64,000 nt of DNA from Candidatus Eiseniibacteriota bacterium (GCA_023129715.1 JAGMBO010000004.1:1-64000); one strand, 5' to 3'. Counted from the first letter of the stretch, positions 9,129-18,150 are shown. Numbers and translations: made by a program. The notes: generated by a model from the letters alone, not told the origin.

Positions 9129-10097
9129 ATGAGACGGCGCACCCTGATGATGTTGGGCCTGGCGCTGGCTCTTGGCGTCACGGCGAGCCATGGTGATTGG
9201 AGAGTGCGAGTTCACGAGGGGGCGAGCGTGACGAAGTTCACGGTGTCCGACATCGACAGACTGACCTTCTACCAGGCTACGCTTCAAGAGATGGTCTGGA
9301 TCCCGGCAGGCAATGTTCGCATGGGCCAGACCGGGATCGCGGAGCCCGTGCACGATTTCTATGTCGAGGGCTTCTACATCGATGTGCGCGAGGTCAGCAA
9401 CGAGGAGTACGAGGAATTCATTGACGCGGGGGGATACACCACCGAAGCATGGTGGAACCCGGTCGGCTGGGCCTGGAAGGTGACGGCCAACATCACGCTG
9501 CCGAACGGATGGAATGAAGACGCCCGCCACGGCGGCGGCATCCCCGGCAACGAGAACTTTCCGGTGAACGGCGTCTCCTGGTGGGAGGCGGACGCCTACT
9601 GCCGCTGGGCGGGCAAGCGGTTGCCGACCGAGGCGGAGTGGGAGAAGGTGGCCAAGGGAGGTTGCGAGACCCACGGGGATCCGGGCCAGTGCGACGTCTC
9701 GGACACGCCGACCTACCCCTGGGGCGAGGGGATCAGCGGCCTGCGAGCCAACTACTACCAGAGCGGCGACCCATACGACAACAACTCGACACCTGTCGGC
9801 TACTACGATGGCAGCAACCACGGCGGCTACCAGACGATCGACAGCCCGAGTCCGTATGGGCTCTACGATGTGGCGGGGAACCTCTGGGAGTGGGGCAGTA
9901 CGAAGTACGCCAGTTACCCTTACAACCCGAACGATGGGCGGGAGAACCTGCCCGCGACTTTCAACGAGTGCTGCCGAATGCTGCGCGGGGGCTCGTGGCA
10001 AGACGGCACGGACTACATGCGCTGCGCGTACCGCCTCAGCCACATGCCGGACGGTCGCAACAGCACCTTCGGTTTTCGTTGCGCGAGGACCGATTGA
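9129..10097 (+). CDS. Exported SUMF1/FGE-fold protein (copy 3, divergent)
   Basis: This copy has 322 residues, starting MRRRTLMMLGLALALGVTAS after GGGAGGAGGA. The mature N-terminus GDWRVRVHEGAS and DIDRLTF match the short module of the other two copies. The SUMF1 fold then diverges and is nearer to general PvdO/EgtB-like members: WIPAGNVRMGQ, EVSNEEYEEFIDAGGY, NFPVNGVSWWEADAYCRWAG, KRLPTEAEWEKVAKGG, DVAGNLWEWGS, MLRGGSWQDGTDYMRCAYR and FGFRCART. The catalytic FGE cysteine pair is absent. A frameshifted sorting-domain remnant lies about 95 bases downstream. Confidence 0.8.
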   Translation: MRRRTLMMLGLALALGVTASHGDWRVRVHEGASVTKFTVSDIDRLTFYQATLQEMVWIPAGNVRMGQTGIAEPVHDFYVEGFYIDVREVSNEEYEEFIDAGGYTTEAWWNPVGWAWKVTANITLPNGWNEDARHGGGIPGNENFPVNGVSWWEADAYCRWAGKRLPTEAEWEKVAKGGCETHGDPGQCDVSDTPTYPWGEGISGLRANYYQSGDPYDNNSTPVGYYDGSNHGGYQTIDSPSPYGLYDVAGNLWEWGSTKYASYPYNPNDGRENLPATFNECCRMLRGGSWQDGTDYMRCAYRLSHMPDGRNSTFGFRCARTD

Positions 10098-10117
10098 GGG
10101 ACTGTGGATTCCGAAGA

Positions 10118-10192
10118 GTGCACAGCGCATGCGCTGAAGGGAGGTCTGGTCGACCGACTGACGGCAGCCTTGCTGCAGGGAAGACGGGGGAC
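10118..10192. repeat. Intergenic repeat, also found near 25318
   Basis: The stretch with GCGCTGAAGGGAGGTC, CGACTGACGG and TTGCTGCAGGGAAGACGGGG resembles 25318-25402 (GCGCTGAAATGAGGTC, CGACTGACAGG, TTGCTGCATGGAAGATGGGG) over roughly 80 bases. Both copies lie just after the stop of a secreted-protein gene. Confidence 0.55.
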
Positions 10193-10362
10193 GACCCCGC
10201 CGGGCGGGTGGTGCGGAGGATGATGAGCAACGGGCAGGCGACTGGTTCCCTGACGTGGGATGCCACCGACGCGCTCGGGCAGAGAGTGGCGCGGGGCTGT
10301 ACTTCCTGCGGGTGAGCGTTGGGGAGGAGGAGGTGGTGAGGAGGGTCGTGGTAGTTCCCTGA
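10193..10362 (+). pseudogene. Frameshifted remnant of a sorting-domain gene tail
   Basis: Frame reading gives DPAGRVVRRMMSNGQATGSL, TWDATDALGQRVA, and after a one-base loss near 10295 continues GLYFLRVSVGEEEVVRRVVV to TGA. It matches the end of the beta-helix protein at 4283; positions 10193-10228 are identical to 6371-6406. No upstream coding domain remains. This is the second truncated tail in the array and follows the third SUMF1-fold gene. Confidence 0.75.
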
Positions 10363-10713
10363 GGACCTAGTGGCACAGATACAGTGGGAGAGCGTGCCCT
10401 GGCGGCATTGGGATGAGTGTGGTGCAAGTTCTGTGGCTAGGTCAGCACCGCGTCTTCGACGCGAGGCATCCTCAGGATCGGAGAGCGCTGTTGAAAGGCG
10501 TGGCGAGCTATGCCACAATCCTGGCATTCTGTTGTAGCCGGGCAGCTGATATGGATCATGATTCGAGACGATTGCGTAGCGGCTGTCCAATACTCAGGTG
10601 CAGTTTTCGCAGGACCGATCTGGATGGGTCCCTTGTGGCACACAACCCTTGGGATTACAGGCCGACGGAGTTCTCGTGACCGCAGGAATCAATCACGCGG
10701 AAAGGAGATTGTG
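10363..10713. other. Intergenic region with no confident gene
   Basis: About 350 bases between the sorting-domain remnant and the gene at 10714. A GTGGC/GCCAC inverted repeat occurs near 10501. A TGGCAC at about 10636 is not followed by a correctly spaced sigma54 -12 element. An AAAGGAG ribosome site ends the region. Confidence 0.5.
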
Positions 10714-11571
10714 ATGAAGAGAAACATGGCAGTTAGAGCTGAGGCTGCAGGCGCCATTGCACGGTTGGGGATACCAATCCTTGCCGGGATCCTACTTGTG
10801 TCTGTGGTGGTCGCATGGGGGGACACGGATCTACCCCCCGAGGCTGCGGCAGGAGCTCAGATGTCTGAAGCCGAGGCACAGTATCGCGAAGCGATTCGTC
10901 CAAACCAGATCCCAGAGGGTTCTGACGATGCAGTCCGAAGCGGTGTTGTAATCCTTTACGGCGCATGGCTTGAACCACCCTACGCAATCTCCATTCTCGA
11001 CCAAGAGCTCTTCTTGAACGGTGTACGCATCGATCCCCCCATTGTTCCTCCCTGGAAAGGAGGTCGGGACCACGTCGAACCTTCTGAGATTGGACGTCAG
11101 ATCTCAGAGTCGAGCGGGCGTATTCGGACTGCGTACGCGGATCTCAAGAGAGAGAAACAGACCCGAGAACTCCAGATGGCTCTATTAGAATACATTGCGG
11201 ATGCCGAGGGATCGGTGCGGAGGGCGGAATGGGAGACGCGTGACAGACTGCACATAGTGATGGTCGAAGGTGCGGAGTTCTCTATCAACTTGGCTGAGGG
11301 CCCAGAGATTCATGACCCGACCCAGGTTCGGAATGAGATCCTCCTTGAAGCCAAGCAGCGGTATGAAAGGAGTCTGGATGCAGGCGCGCTTCTGGTGATC
11401 GGGTGCGGAGCCGTGCTCACGGTCCCCAGCACAGATGTTGAGGACGCCCGCAGGCAGATTGAGCAAGCCTTGGAGGAGCGTTCTCTGGACAGAATGAAGC
11501 AGACACTGCACGATCGCGAGCTGGTCAAGGAAGTCCTCTTTCTGCATGGCATTCCGATGGGGGAGGAATAG
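10714..11571 (+). CDS. Exported protein of unknown function, coupled to the VWA protein gene
   Basis: The 285-residue reading starts MKRNMAVRAEAAGAIARLG after AAAGGAGATTGTG. A hydrophobic segment at about 22-38 (IPILAGILLVSVVVAW) is a signal peptide or anchor. The rest is charged and partly helical: a middle coiled stretch (about 130-165, RQISESSGRIRTAYADLKRE) and a C-terminal helix (about 245-280). Phrases such as YGAWLEPPYAISILDQELFLN and MVEGAEFSINLAEG are not recognised as a known domain. It ends 3 bases before the 1314-residue VWA protein gene, so the two are very probably co-transcribed and may act together, for example as a partner or regulator. Confidence 0.7.
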   Translation: MKRNMAVRAEAAGAIARLGIPILAGILLVSVVVAWGDTDLPPEAAAGAQMSEAEAQYREAIRPNQIPEGSDDAVRSGVVILYGAWLEPPYAISILDQELFLNGVRIDPPIVPPWKGGRDHVEPSEIGRQISESSGRIRTAYADLKREKQTRELQMALLEYIADAEGSVRRAEWETRDRLHIVMVEGAEFSINLAEGPEIHDPTQVRNEILLEAKQRYERSLDAGALLVIGCGAVLTVPSTDVEDARRQIEQALEERSLDRMKQTLHDRELVKEVLFLHGIPMGEE

Positions 11572-11574
11572 ATC

Positions 11575-14500
11575 ATGAATCTTCGCCTGAGTCAAGTACT
11601 GCTGGCATGCGTAGTCGTTGCGTTGTCGTTTACAAGTGCCTTTGGCCAAAATGAGACACCGTCCAGCCGTGTGGCAGTCGTCGTTGCGCCGGTGCGGTTT
11701 CAGGCTGACAGGGGTGAGGCCATCTTCCTCTCGGAGACTGGCGATCCCAGTGGGCAGCGCTATCTCACTCTGTCTCTGCAGGAGACTGCAGACCCTGGAC
11801 TCAATCCCCTAATTGACTTATTAGATCACATCGAGCGAGTCGACGGAACGTACTCAACTGGTATTCTCCTTCATACGGGCCACGGCGGAACGGGCGGCGT
11901 GATCATGATGGAGAGTTTCCGCGGAGACGATGCGCAGGCGACAACAGCTTGTCAGGATCGGCTGGAGGAGTATGAGAACGCAGGCTGGGACGTGAGCGGC
12001 ACTGACAGGGAGATCGCCTCCTACCAGCACGAGACTGGCTGGTGGGCCATCCTCATGTACGCGCAGGCCATCCACAACCGGGGGGATGGCCTGTTGACAG
12101 ACCATCCTATCGTCTACATCGCCGCGTGTCACGGGGCAGATATCGGACCCGCATACGTTGCAGAGGGGGCGCGCGTTGCCTTGGGTCCCAGCGTCACTCT
12201 GCTTTCCAGCGAGAATCGAGCTAGGGTGGAGAGATTCTTCCGGCGCATGAATGGACGCGATGGGCAAGCGGCCCGAACTGTGGCAGCGGCGCGCAGCGTA
12301 CTGACCCAAATGGGAGCGACTGGGGCAGAGAATACGACGCTTGCACCATCAGTATTGAGCCTGGATGTTCCGGATCGGATCCATGCAGGGGATGAGATTA
12401 CTGTCACACTTGATACAGCATGCGATCAGAGCATCGTACCCGATATCGTCGGTACGAATTGTACAATCGCAAATGTGAGTTGGGTGAATTCCACAACATT
12501 GCGAGGCACATGCACAACCCCAAGTCCTCCGGGGGTTAGCAACTTCACAATAACGCTGAAGTGGAATGACGTGTACAGTGTCAATAACACAGCTCGCTTG
12601 GACGGGAACACTAATCCGCCGGGAACTAACGCAGAGGGGCCAGCACACGACGACTATGTTGAGGAATTCACTGGCCCTGAGGCTTGCATTGCGTACATCC
12701 TCGACCGATCCGGTTCCATGCAGGGTGTGCCGCTGTTGGGCGCGAAGTTCGCTGCGAACGTGGGGATCACGCTCATGCGCGAGCAGGATGAAGTCGGGGT
12801 CGTTTCCTTTAGCAGTACGGCACGGGTCAACTATCCGAGAACGAGGATCACAGGCGATGCAGTCCGAGCGGCAGCGAGGGCAGCAGTGAACAGCCTATCG
12901 GCAAGCGGAATGACATCCATCGGAGCGGGATTGCTGACGGGCTACAACCAGCTCGCAAGTTCGGAGGCGACTAGGCGCAACTACCTGCTTCTTTCTGATG
13001 GCAAGGAGAACACAGCGCCCTGGGCTCGCGATATCTTGCCACTGTTCCTGAACCTGAACCAGTTGTCCCAGAAGATGTTTGTCAGTGGCGGTGTGGGGGC
13101 AACAGTGGAGGAAGAGATCGATCACACGATCCACTCGATCGCATATGGTCCTGGTGCAGACCAGGTGCTTCTTGCAGAACTGGCCAATGCGACGGGCGGG
13201 ATATTTCTCTTTTCGCCTTCGGTCACCGATCCCCTGGAGCTGGCGAACATCTTCTTCACGATCCAGGGTGAGATATCCGATGAACAGAGGTTCGCATCCT
13301 ATGAGGGCCATGTCGTGGCTCCCGCGGTGGAGACTGTCCCTTTCCTGATCGGTCCTGACGTGGTCGAAGAGACTGTGTCCCTGATCTGGGATGGCACCGG
13401 CAACGAACTCTCTCTCGCGCTCGAACGCCCGGACTCTGAGATCATGGATGGCAGCAACTATGAGAGTTATCCAGGTGTGACGAGAGTCCAGGGACCTGGC
13501 ATCGAGTACTTCACGATCACGAGCCCGATGCAGGGTGACTGGATTGCTCAGATCACAGCGCACAGCGGCAGTTTCAACTACGCGCTGATCCTGAGCGGCC
13601 TGAGCACCATCCGGATGGAATTGGCGTTCGATCGGGACGCTTACGGAGTCGGGGTGCCTATAGGAATCACCGCCACTGTGATGGAGGGTACAGAGCCGAT
13701 TCTCGGAGCAACCGTCACGGCCGCAGTGCAGACTCCCACCGCCGCGGCCCTCCTTGTGAGTTCCAGCGAAGGGGACGACCGCGAGTCAGTGTCGACGGAG
13801 CTGCAATGGGGTCCAGAGAAAGGGACTCTAGTCGATTCGGAGGGAAGAGTCCTGTATCGAGAGGCAAATATCATCCTCTTCGATGATGGAGCGCACGGTG
13901 ACGGCGGCGCTGACGACGGCGTCTACGGAGCCTACTTCGCGGATACAGACATCGAGGGAAGCTATACCTTCCGTGTGACGGGCACCGGGTTTACGCCGTC
14001 CGGTCAGGAATTCGCACGTGATGCGACAAGATCCACTGTCGTCACTGCCTCCGCCAATCAGCCTCCGGAGATTGTCAGTGTGGATCCCGCATCCCAGGAG
14101 GTGCAGTACAGCGACGGCGTTGCTCCCGTAACGATCACCGTCACCGATCCCGACGGCGATCCAATCGTCGTCTCGGCGAATCCGACGCTCGACGCGCTCG
14201 TTCTGACTCAGACCGACACCGACACCTGGGTGCTTTCAGGCCAAATGCTGCAGTCCGCCAATGTCTATGAGGTCGCGCTGACGGCGAACGATGGCCAAGC
14301 GGACAGCGATCCAGTGACCGTCACGATCACCGTGGTCCCCGAGCATGCGAGGGTCGCGTTCGACAACAGCAACCCGCTGGAGGTCCAGGTCCCCGTACCC
14401 CGTGGCAACAGCGGACCGTTTTCTCTCAGCTTCAACATCGCCGAGTTCGACAATCCTGACGATGTCCAGGGTGACGCTAACCTTGCTGGTGACATCGGTC

Positions 14501-15519
14501 TTGCCACCGTGACCGTCCGGCTGGTACCAGTGGGGCCCGGGGGAAACGTTGACCCTGCCGATGTGGCCTCGATGATCAATCCTGGGACGGCCGATCCGGA
14601 AAGTCCCTTCGATTACGGTGTACGCACCCTTGAGTGTAGCTTCGATAACGTGCCAGTGAACACATACTCAGTAGTTGTGGAGATCGATCAGTCCGGGTTC
14701 TACGCGGGTGATGGGGAGGACGTTCTGGTCGTAGCGGATCCCTCTCTCGGATTTGTCACCGGAGGCGGACACTTCTACTGGCCCGGAACGGAGGATCCGG
14801 ATACCGGCTATCCCGGTGACCGGACGAACTGTGGGTTCAACGTCAAGTACAAAGGGAGGACCGGGAACAACGCAAAGGGTGCTCTGCTGATGATCCGGCA
14901 CTTAATCGATGAGACCCGGTATCGGCTTAAGAGCAACGCCATGAACGGTCTCGCGATCGGGGAGTCTCAGGACGGGGACCTGACATTCGGTTGGGCATCG
15001 TTCGTTGGCAAGGCTACCTACAAGGAGCCCGGATGGGAAGAGCCGATTGGCAACTACGAGTTCACGGCCTACATTGAAGATCGCGGAGAGCCTGGGGCTG
15101 GAAGCGACCGCTTCTGGATCCAGGTTCTGGATCGAGATGACGAGGTCGTGCCAGATCTCTCGTTTGCCGAACCTGCAACGGTCAATGCAGTCACGATCAC
15201 TGGTGGCAACATTGCCGTGCCCCATGGGGCCGAGGAAATGCGGGGCGACATGCCGAAGGCGGTTGGGTCCGAATCGAATCTCCCCAGGCTGTCTAGCTCA
15301 GGGACGACAATCCGCTTCCAGATTCCCGAGCCCACACATGTGCGGATACTCGTCTACGACGTGACGGGCAGGGAAGTGGCGCGTCTGGTCGATGGCCCCA
15401 TGGCAGCAGGATCCTACGAGCGATCGTGGCAGGCATCTAACCTTGCCAGCGGCATCTACGTCTGCCGGATGCAGGCGGGCTCCTTCACCGCGACGAGGCG
15501 AATGATGCTTCTCAAGTGA
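11575..15519 (+). CDS. Secreted multidomain protein: caspase-fold peptidase-like domain, VWA, Ig-like modules, post-COAP-1-like module, sorting tail
   Basis: The protein has 1314 residues. Residues 1 to about 24 are a signal peptide. Residues about 30-240 resemble clan CD peptidases: LLHTGHGG gives a His-Gly motif (H103) and IVYIAACHGAD a hydrophobic block plus Cys (C185). Residues about 368-560 form a VWA domain with a complete MIDAS pattern (DRSGS at 377-381, MTSIG, SDGKEN). After that come a choice-of-anchor-like region (DDGAHGDGGADDGVYGAYF), a cadherin/Ig-like module (NQPPEIVSVDP to VTVTITVV), and a module ending in VTGGGHFYWPG, CGFNVKYKGR and RLKSNAMNGLAIG that resembles post-COAP-1 domains. 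The last 75 residues (VRILVYDVTGREVARLVDGP to RRMMLLK) are a FlgD-Ig/T9SS-like tail. It is likely a cell-surface or secreted self-processing or adhesion protein. The peptidase assignment is motif-based. Confidence 0.8.
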   Translation: MNLRLSQVLLACVVVALSFTSAFGQNETPSSRVAVVVAPVRFQADRGEAIFLSETGDPSGQRYLTLSLQETADPGLNPLIDLLDHIERVDGTYSTGILLHTGHGGTGGVIMMESFRGDDAQATTACQDRLEEYENAGWDVSGTDREIASYQHETGWWAILMYAQAIHNRGDGLLTDHPIVYIAACHGADIGPAYVAEGARVALGPSVTLLSSENRARVERFFRRMNGRDGQAARTVAAARSVLTQMGATGAENTTLAPSVLSLDVPDRIHAGDEITVTLDTACDQSIVPDIVGTNCTIANVSWVNSTTLRGTCTTPSPPGVSNFTITLKWNDVYSVNNTARLDGNTNPPGTNAEGPAHDDYVEEFTGPEACIAYILDRSGSMQGVPLLGAKFAANVGITLMREQDEVGVVSFSSTARVNYPRTRITGDAVRAAARAAVNSLSASGMTSIGAGLLTGYNQLASSEATRRNYLLLSDGKENTAPWARDILPLFLNLNQLSQKMFVSGGVGATVEEEIDHTIHSIAYGPGADQVLLAELANATGGIFLFSPSVTDPLELANIFFTIQGEISDEQRFASYEGHVVAPAVETVPFLIGPDVVEETVSLIWDGTGNELSLALERPDSEIMDGSNYESYPGVTRVQGPGIEYFTITSPMQGDWIAQITAHSGSFNYALILSGLSTIRMELAFDRDAYGVGVPIGITATVMEGTEPILGATVTAAVQTPTAAALLVSSSEGDDRESVSTELQWGPEKGTLVDSEGRVLYREANIILFDDGAHGDGGADDGVYGAYFADTDIEGSYTFRVTGTGFTPSGQEFARDATRSTVVTASANQPPEIVSVDPASQEVQYSDGVAPVTITVTDPDGDPIVVSANPTLDALVLTQTDTDTWVLSGQMLQSANVYEVALTANDGQADSDPVTVTITVVPEHARVAFDNSNPLEVQVPVPRGNSGPFSLSFNIAEFDNPDDVQGDANLAGDIGLATVTVRLVPVGPGGNVDPADVASMINPGTADPESPFDYGVRTLECSFDNVPVNTYSVVVEIDQSGFYAGDGEDVLVVADPSLGFVTGGGHFYWPGTEDPDTGYPGDRTNCGFNVKYKGRTGNNAKGALLMIRHLIDETRYRLKSNAMNGLAIGESQDGDLTFGWASFVGKATYKEPGWEEPIGNYEFTAYIEDRGEPGAGSDRFWIQVLDRDDEVVPDLSFAEPATVNAVTITGGNIAVPHGAEEMRGDMPKAVGSESNLPRLSSSGTTIRFQIPEPTHVRILVYDVTGREVARLVDGPMAAGSYERSWQASNLASGIYVCRMQAGSFTATRRMMLLK

Positions 15520-15571
15520 TCTCAACTTGAAGAACGGCATCTGTCAGGTGGATGTCTCGCTTCCAACATGG

Positions 15572-15606
15572 GGGCTCCCAATCCGGATAGCCGTGACTGG
15601 GAGCCC
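15572..15606 (+). terminator. Possible transcription terminator hairpin
   Basis: GGGCTCCC (15572-15579) pairs with GGGAGCCC (15599-15606) around a 19-base loop, about 50 bases after the end of the VWA protein gene. No T-run follows. Confidence 0.35.
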
Positions 15607-15635
15607 TCGATCCTACGTTGTGTTGATGACCGCAG

Positions 15636-16140
15636 GAAGCGAGAAGGGGGAGAACAGTTGTACCCACCTCGTCTCGGGGAGGCGAGAGGAGGTGGTCGAT
15701 CTCAAGGCGGCGAGGGTGGTTGACGGAGGGGCCGGTGGTCGCCGCTACAGGGCCCGGCTATATCCCGCACGGGGGTAGACATTTGCGAGGTCGGGAGGAA
15801 GGCCGGGTTCTCTGGTCTCGACCTTCAATGGCCTGCCAACACCGCTGTCGAGCCGCTCTCCTGCCAAGACCGCCGAAGTTCTCCCCGCTCTCTGTTCTTA
15901 AGGCCAGAGTGGTTCAACGCACTTCACCATCTCGGGGGGCGAGGCGAGGGGAGGGCGAACTCGGGGCGGGAACAGCAAGCCGGACAGGCGCTCACTGAAG
16001 CCCGTCGATCGCACTGATTCTCCGCTTGGCCCATCTCCTGTAGCAGAAGGGCGATGGAGTTCTTGGGACGGACAGGCCTCCCATGCTCATCCCGGCCCAG
16101 TGGGGTCGCCCGGATGGAGTTCTCGCGACCGACAGGAATC
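15636..16140. repeat. Composite intergenic repeat, copy 1 (blocks A, B, C)
   Basis: This fills most of the 15520-16223 gap between convergent genes. Block A (near 15655-15790) has TTGTACCCACCTCGTCTCGG and ends TATCCCGCACGGGGGTAGA. Block B (near 15880-15960) has CTCTCTGTTCTTAAGGCCAG, AGTGGTT and CATCTCGGGGGG. Block C (near 16050-16130) has GGCGATGGAGTTCTTGGGAC. The same blocks in the same order occur near 17.7-18.1 kb, and partly near 21.2 and 21.8 kb. No gene is convincing here. Confidence 0.6.
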
Positions 16141-16223
16141 GAACTGTAGCTGAGCGACGCAAGAGGGAGGGGGCAGGGCCACCCTCCCCCATTGCGAAGA
16201 GGCAGATAGCGATTCCTCTCCCG

Positions 16224-17429
16224 TTATGGAGTCAGGCTCACGCCGCCCGGAACGTCCGGCGGCACCGTCGTGATCGTGTCACAGCCTTCGATGGGCATAC
16301 CGTCCAGGAGCGCTCCTGTCAGGCACGCCTCGGTATCACCGGCCAGGATGCCTGTCTCCTGAGTGCGGAAGTGGGCTACCAGATCCATGATCCCATCGCC
16401 GTCAACATCCTCGATGTGGGCGTGGCGGTGGGTGATCGGGGCCTCTCCAGGGCCGAAGCGCAGTGTTTGATCATCGATCTGGGTGACATCGAATTCCGCG
16501 GTTCCATAGATGGCCACCGGGATCACGCCGTGGCTCTTTGGGTTGATCGGATTCGTGTCGCTGCCCGGCTTGATGTCGAGGCTCTCGGTGATCACGATGA
16601 CGCACGCGGGAGCGAACCCCATTCCCTGAGGTAGGCTGCCACCAACCAACGGACGCATGTTGGATACAACGCCCGTCAGCGGGTCGATCTCGAAGAGCCA
16701 GTGCTCCGTATTGCTAGTCATCGAGCTGCCGATCAGTGTACCCGATTCATGGAAGACAATTGACCCGGCGACACCGATATCCTCGCTGAGAGTGGCCACA
16801 ATCGTTGCGGTTCCAGTTGTCAGATCTACTGTGGCCAATCGCTGCTCAACTGCCTCTAAGGGGGTGAGTTCGAGGGCGTAGAGGACGCCCGCGGCGTCGA
16901 AGTCGGCGCCTCCCGCCCTGAAGCCGGAGCCGAGAGAACCGATCTCGTAAGCCACTCCAGAACCAGAATCGATCGCGTAGAGACTATAGTTTAGTGCGAA
17001 CAGACTATCGTAGGGCGCGAAAGCCAACGCTTGCATCGATGGCTGATCCGGCGCGGCCGGCGTGTGGACGGTGGCGATGCCGGTGCAGGGGTCGACAATC
17101 AGGAGCTGATGCACAGCGGAGTTGGTCCAGACATGGATGGTGTTGCAGTAGTGGCGCACCGCCATGGCGACCGGCGTCGTGAAGTGCGTGTCGTCATCTG
17201 GATCGAGCGGACCGATGAAGGTCACGCTTCCCGTGAGGGGATCGATGATGCTCAGGCCATCGTCGACAGTGTTGACGCCATAGAGCAAGTACGTGGTGGG
17301 ACCATTTGCGCCGACGAGTGAAGAGACGGCAAGGCTGAGAGGTTCTGTGGGTGTGGAACCCTCCTGCTGGCAGCCGCCCGCCAACACGATGGCCGCGAGA
17401 ATGCCGAATAGAATGGGCATGTGTTTCAT
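16224..17429 (-). CDS. Lipoprotein with beta-propeller-like region and C-terminal calcium-binding-like domain
   Basis: The protein has 401 residues. The signal ends in a lipobox (VLAGGC, Cys at about 20), so it is anchored to a membrane. Residues about 45-295 carry repeats such as LSIIDPLTGSVTFIG, LLIVDPCTGIATV, LATVDLTTGTATIVA and LFEIDPLTGVVSNM, typical of a beta-propeller or TolB/DUF4394-like fold. The C-terminal part (SLDIKPGSDTNPINPKSHG, VIPVAIYGT, HIEDVDGDGIMDLVAHF) is a module common in secreted bacterial proteins, with a D-x-D-x-D-G calcium-type loop. GGGGAGGG precedes the start. No enzymatic role can be given. Composite repeats lie on both sides. Confidence 0.75.
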   Translation of the reverse strand: MKHMPILFGILAAIVLAGGCQQEGSTPTEPLSLAVSSLVGANGPTTYLLYGVNTVDDGLSIIDPLTGSVTFIGPLDPDDDTHFTTPVAMAVRHYCNTIHVWTNSAVHQLLIVDPCTGIATVHTPAAPDQPSMQALAFAPYDSLFALNYSLYAIDSGSGVAYEIGSLGSGFRAGGADFDAAGVLYALELTPLEAVEQRLATVDLTTGTATIVATLSEDIGVAGSIVFHESGTLIGSSMTSNTEHWLFEIDPLTGVVSNMRPLVGGSLPQGMGFAPACVIVITESLDIKPGSDTNPINPKSHGVIPVAIYGTAEFDVTQIDDQTLRFGPGEAPITHRHAHIEDVDGDGIMDLVAHFRTQETGILAGDTEACLTGALLDGMPIEGCDTITTVPPDVPGGVSLTP

Positions 17430-18150
17430 GATCGGACCCTCCCCTTCCGTTCAGGTTACTAAGAGGCCTGCTGGACCACGGTCGCCAAGCACCGCATAGG
17501 GCGATGCGACCAGGTTGAACAATCGGCCTCGGGGAAACACAGTCACCTAGCTATGCATACTCTAGAGGCTGGTGAGCTGGCAGTCAAACCAATCGATGGA
17601 CGCTGTCCATCGGCAGCGCATTGGCCCTACCTGTCCATCCCGAAAACCACACCCGCCACGTGCGAGCGCAGTTGGCGTAGGTTGGGACAGGCGAGCAATC
17701 GGGCAATAGTTGACCAAACCGAGCCCCAAGCACGGAGAATGGTTGTACCCACCTCGTCTCGGGGAGGGGAGAGGAGGTGGTGGGGTGGCTGGTCGCTGGA
17801 GTGGTTGACGGAAGGTCCTCTGGCGGTGGCTGCCGAGCCCGCGCATATCCCGCACGGGGGCAGATAGTTGCGAGGGCGGTTAGTGGGTCGGGGTCTCCGC
17901 GACTAACGCCCGATCGTCTGCCTGCGCGCCCAACCCACCGCCCTCCCGCCCAACCGCCCCAAATTCTCCGCGCTCTCTGTTCTTAAGGCCAGAGTGGTTG
18001 ACGCACCTCACCGTCTCGGGGGGGCAAGGCGAGGAGCACTATCGGGCAAGCTGCTCCTCCGATTCCACCTCGGTGCAACTCCAGCAGCCGCTGGGCGATG
18101 CAGTTCTCGGGACCCAGAGGGGCGTCTGGACGGCGATTCTGCCGATTGCG
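17430..18150. other. Gene-poor intergenic region dominated by repeat copy 2
   Basis: About 720 bases between two minus-strand genes. The first 200 bases show nothing assignable beyond the expected promoter area of the lipoprotein gene at 17429. The rest is the composite repeat described separately. Short open frames here are low-complexity and shared with other repeat copies, so I do not call genes. Confidence 0.5.
17631..18140. repeat. Composite intergenic repeat, copy 2 (leader plus blocks A, B, C)
   Basis: It begins CTGTCCATCCCGA, then has GAGCCCCAAGCACGGAGAA and block A (TTGTACCCACCTCGTCTCGG, then CATATCCCGCACGGGGGCAG). Block B follows (CTCTCTGTTCTTAAGGCCAG, AGTGGTTGACGC, CGTCTCGGGGGG), then block C (GGGCGATGCAGTTCTCGGGA). 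It keeps the block order of copy 1 and has the most complete layout of the family. Confidence 0.6.

Noticed and set aside
10636-10652. TGGCAC before the gene at 10714
   Set aside because: The following TT-G pair is two bases too far for a sigma54 promoter.
17562-17855. Minus-strand Pro/Arg-rich open frame in repeat copy 2
   Set aside because: Its translation recurs in another frame context with each copy of block A; a repeat shadow and not a gene.
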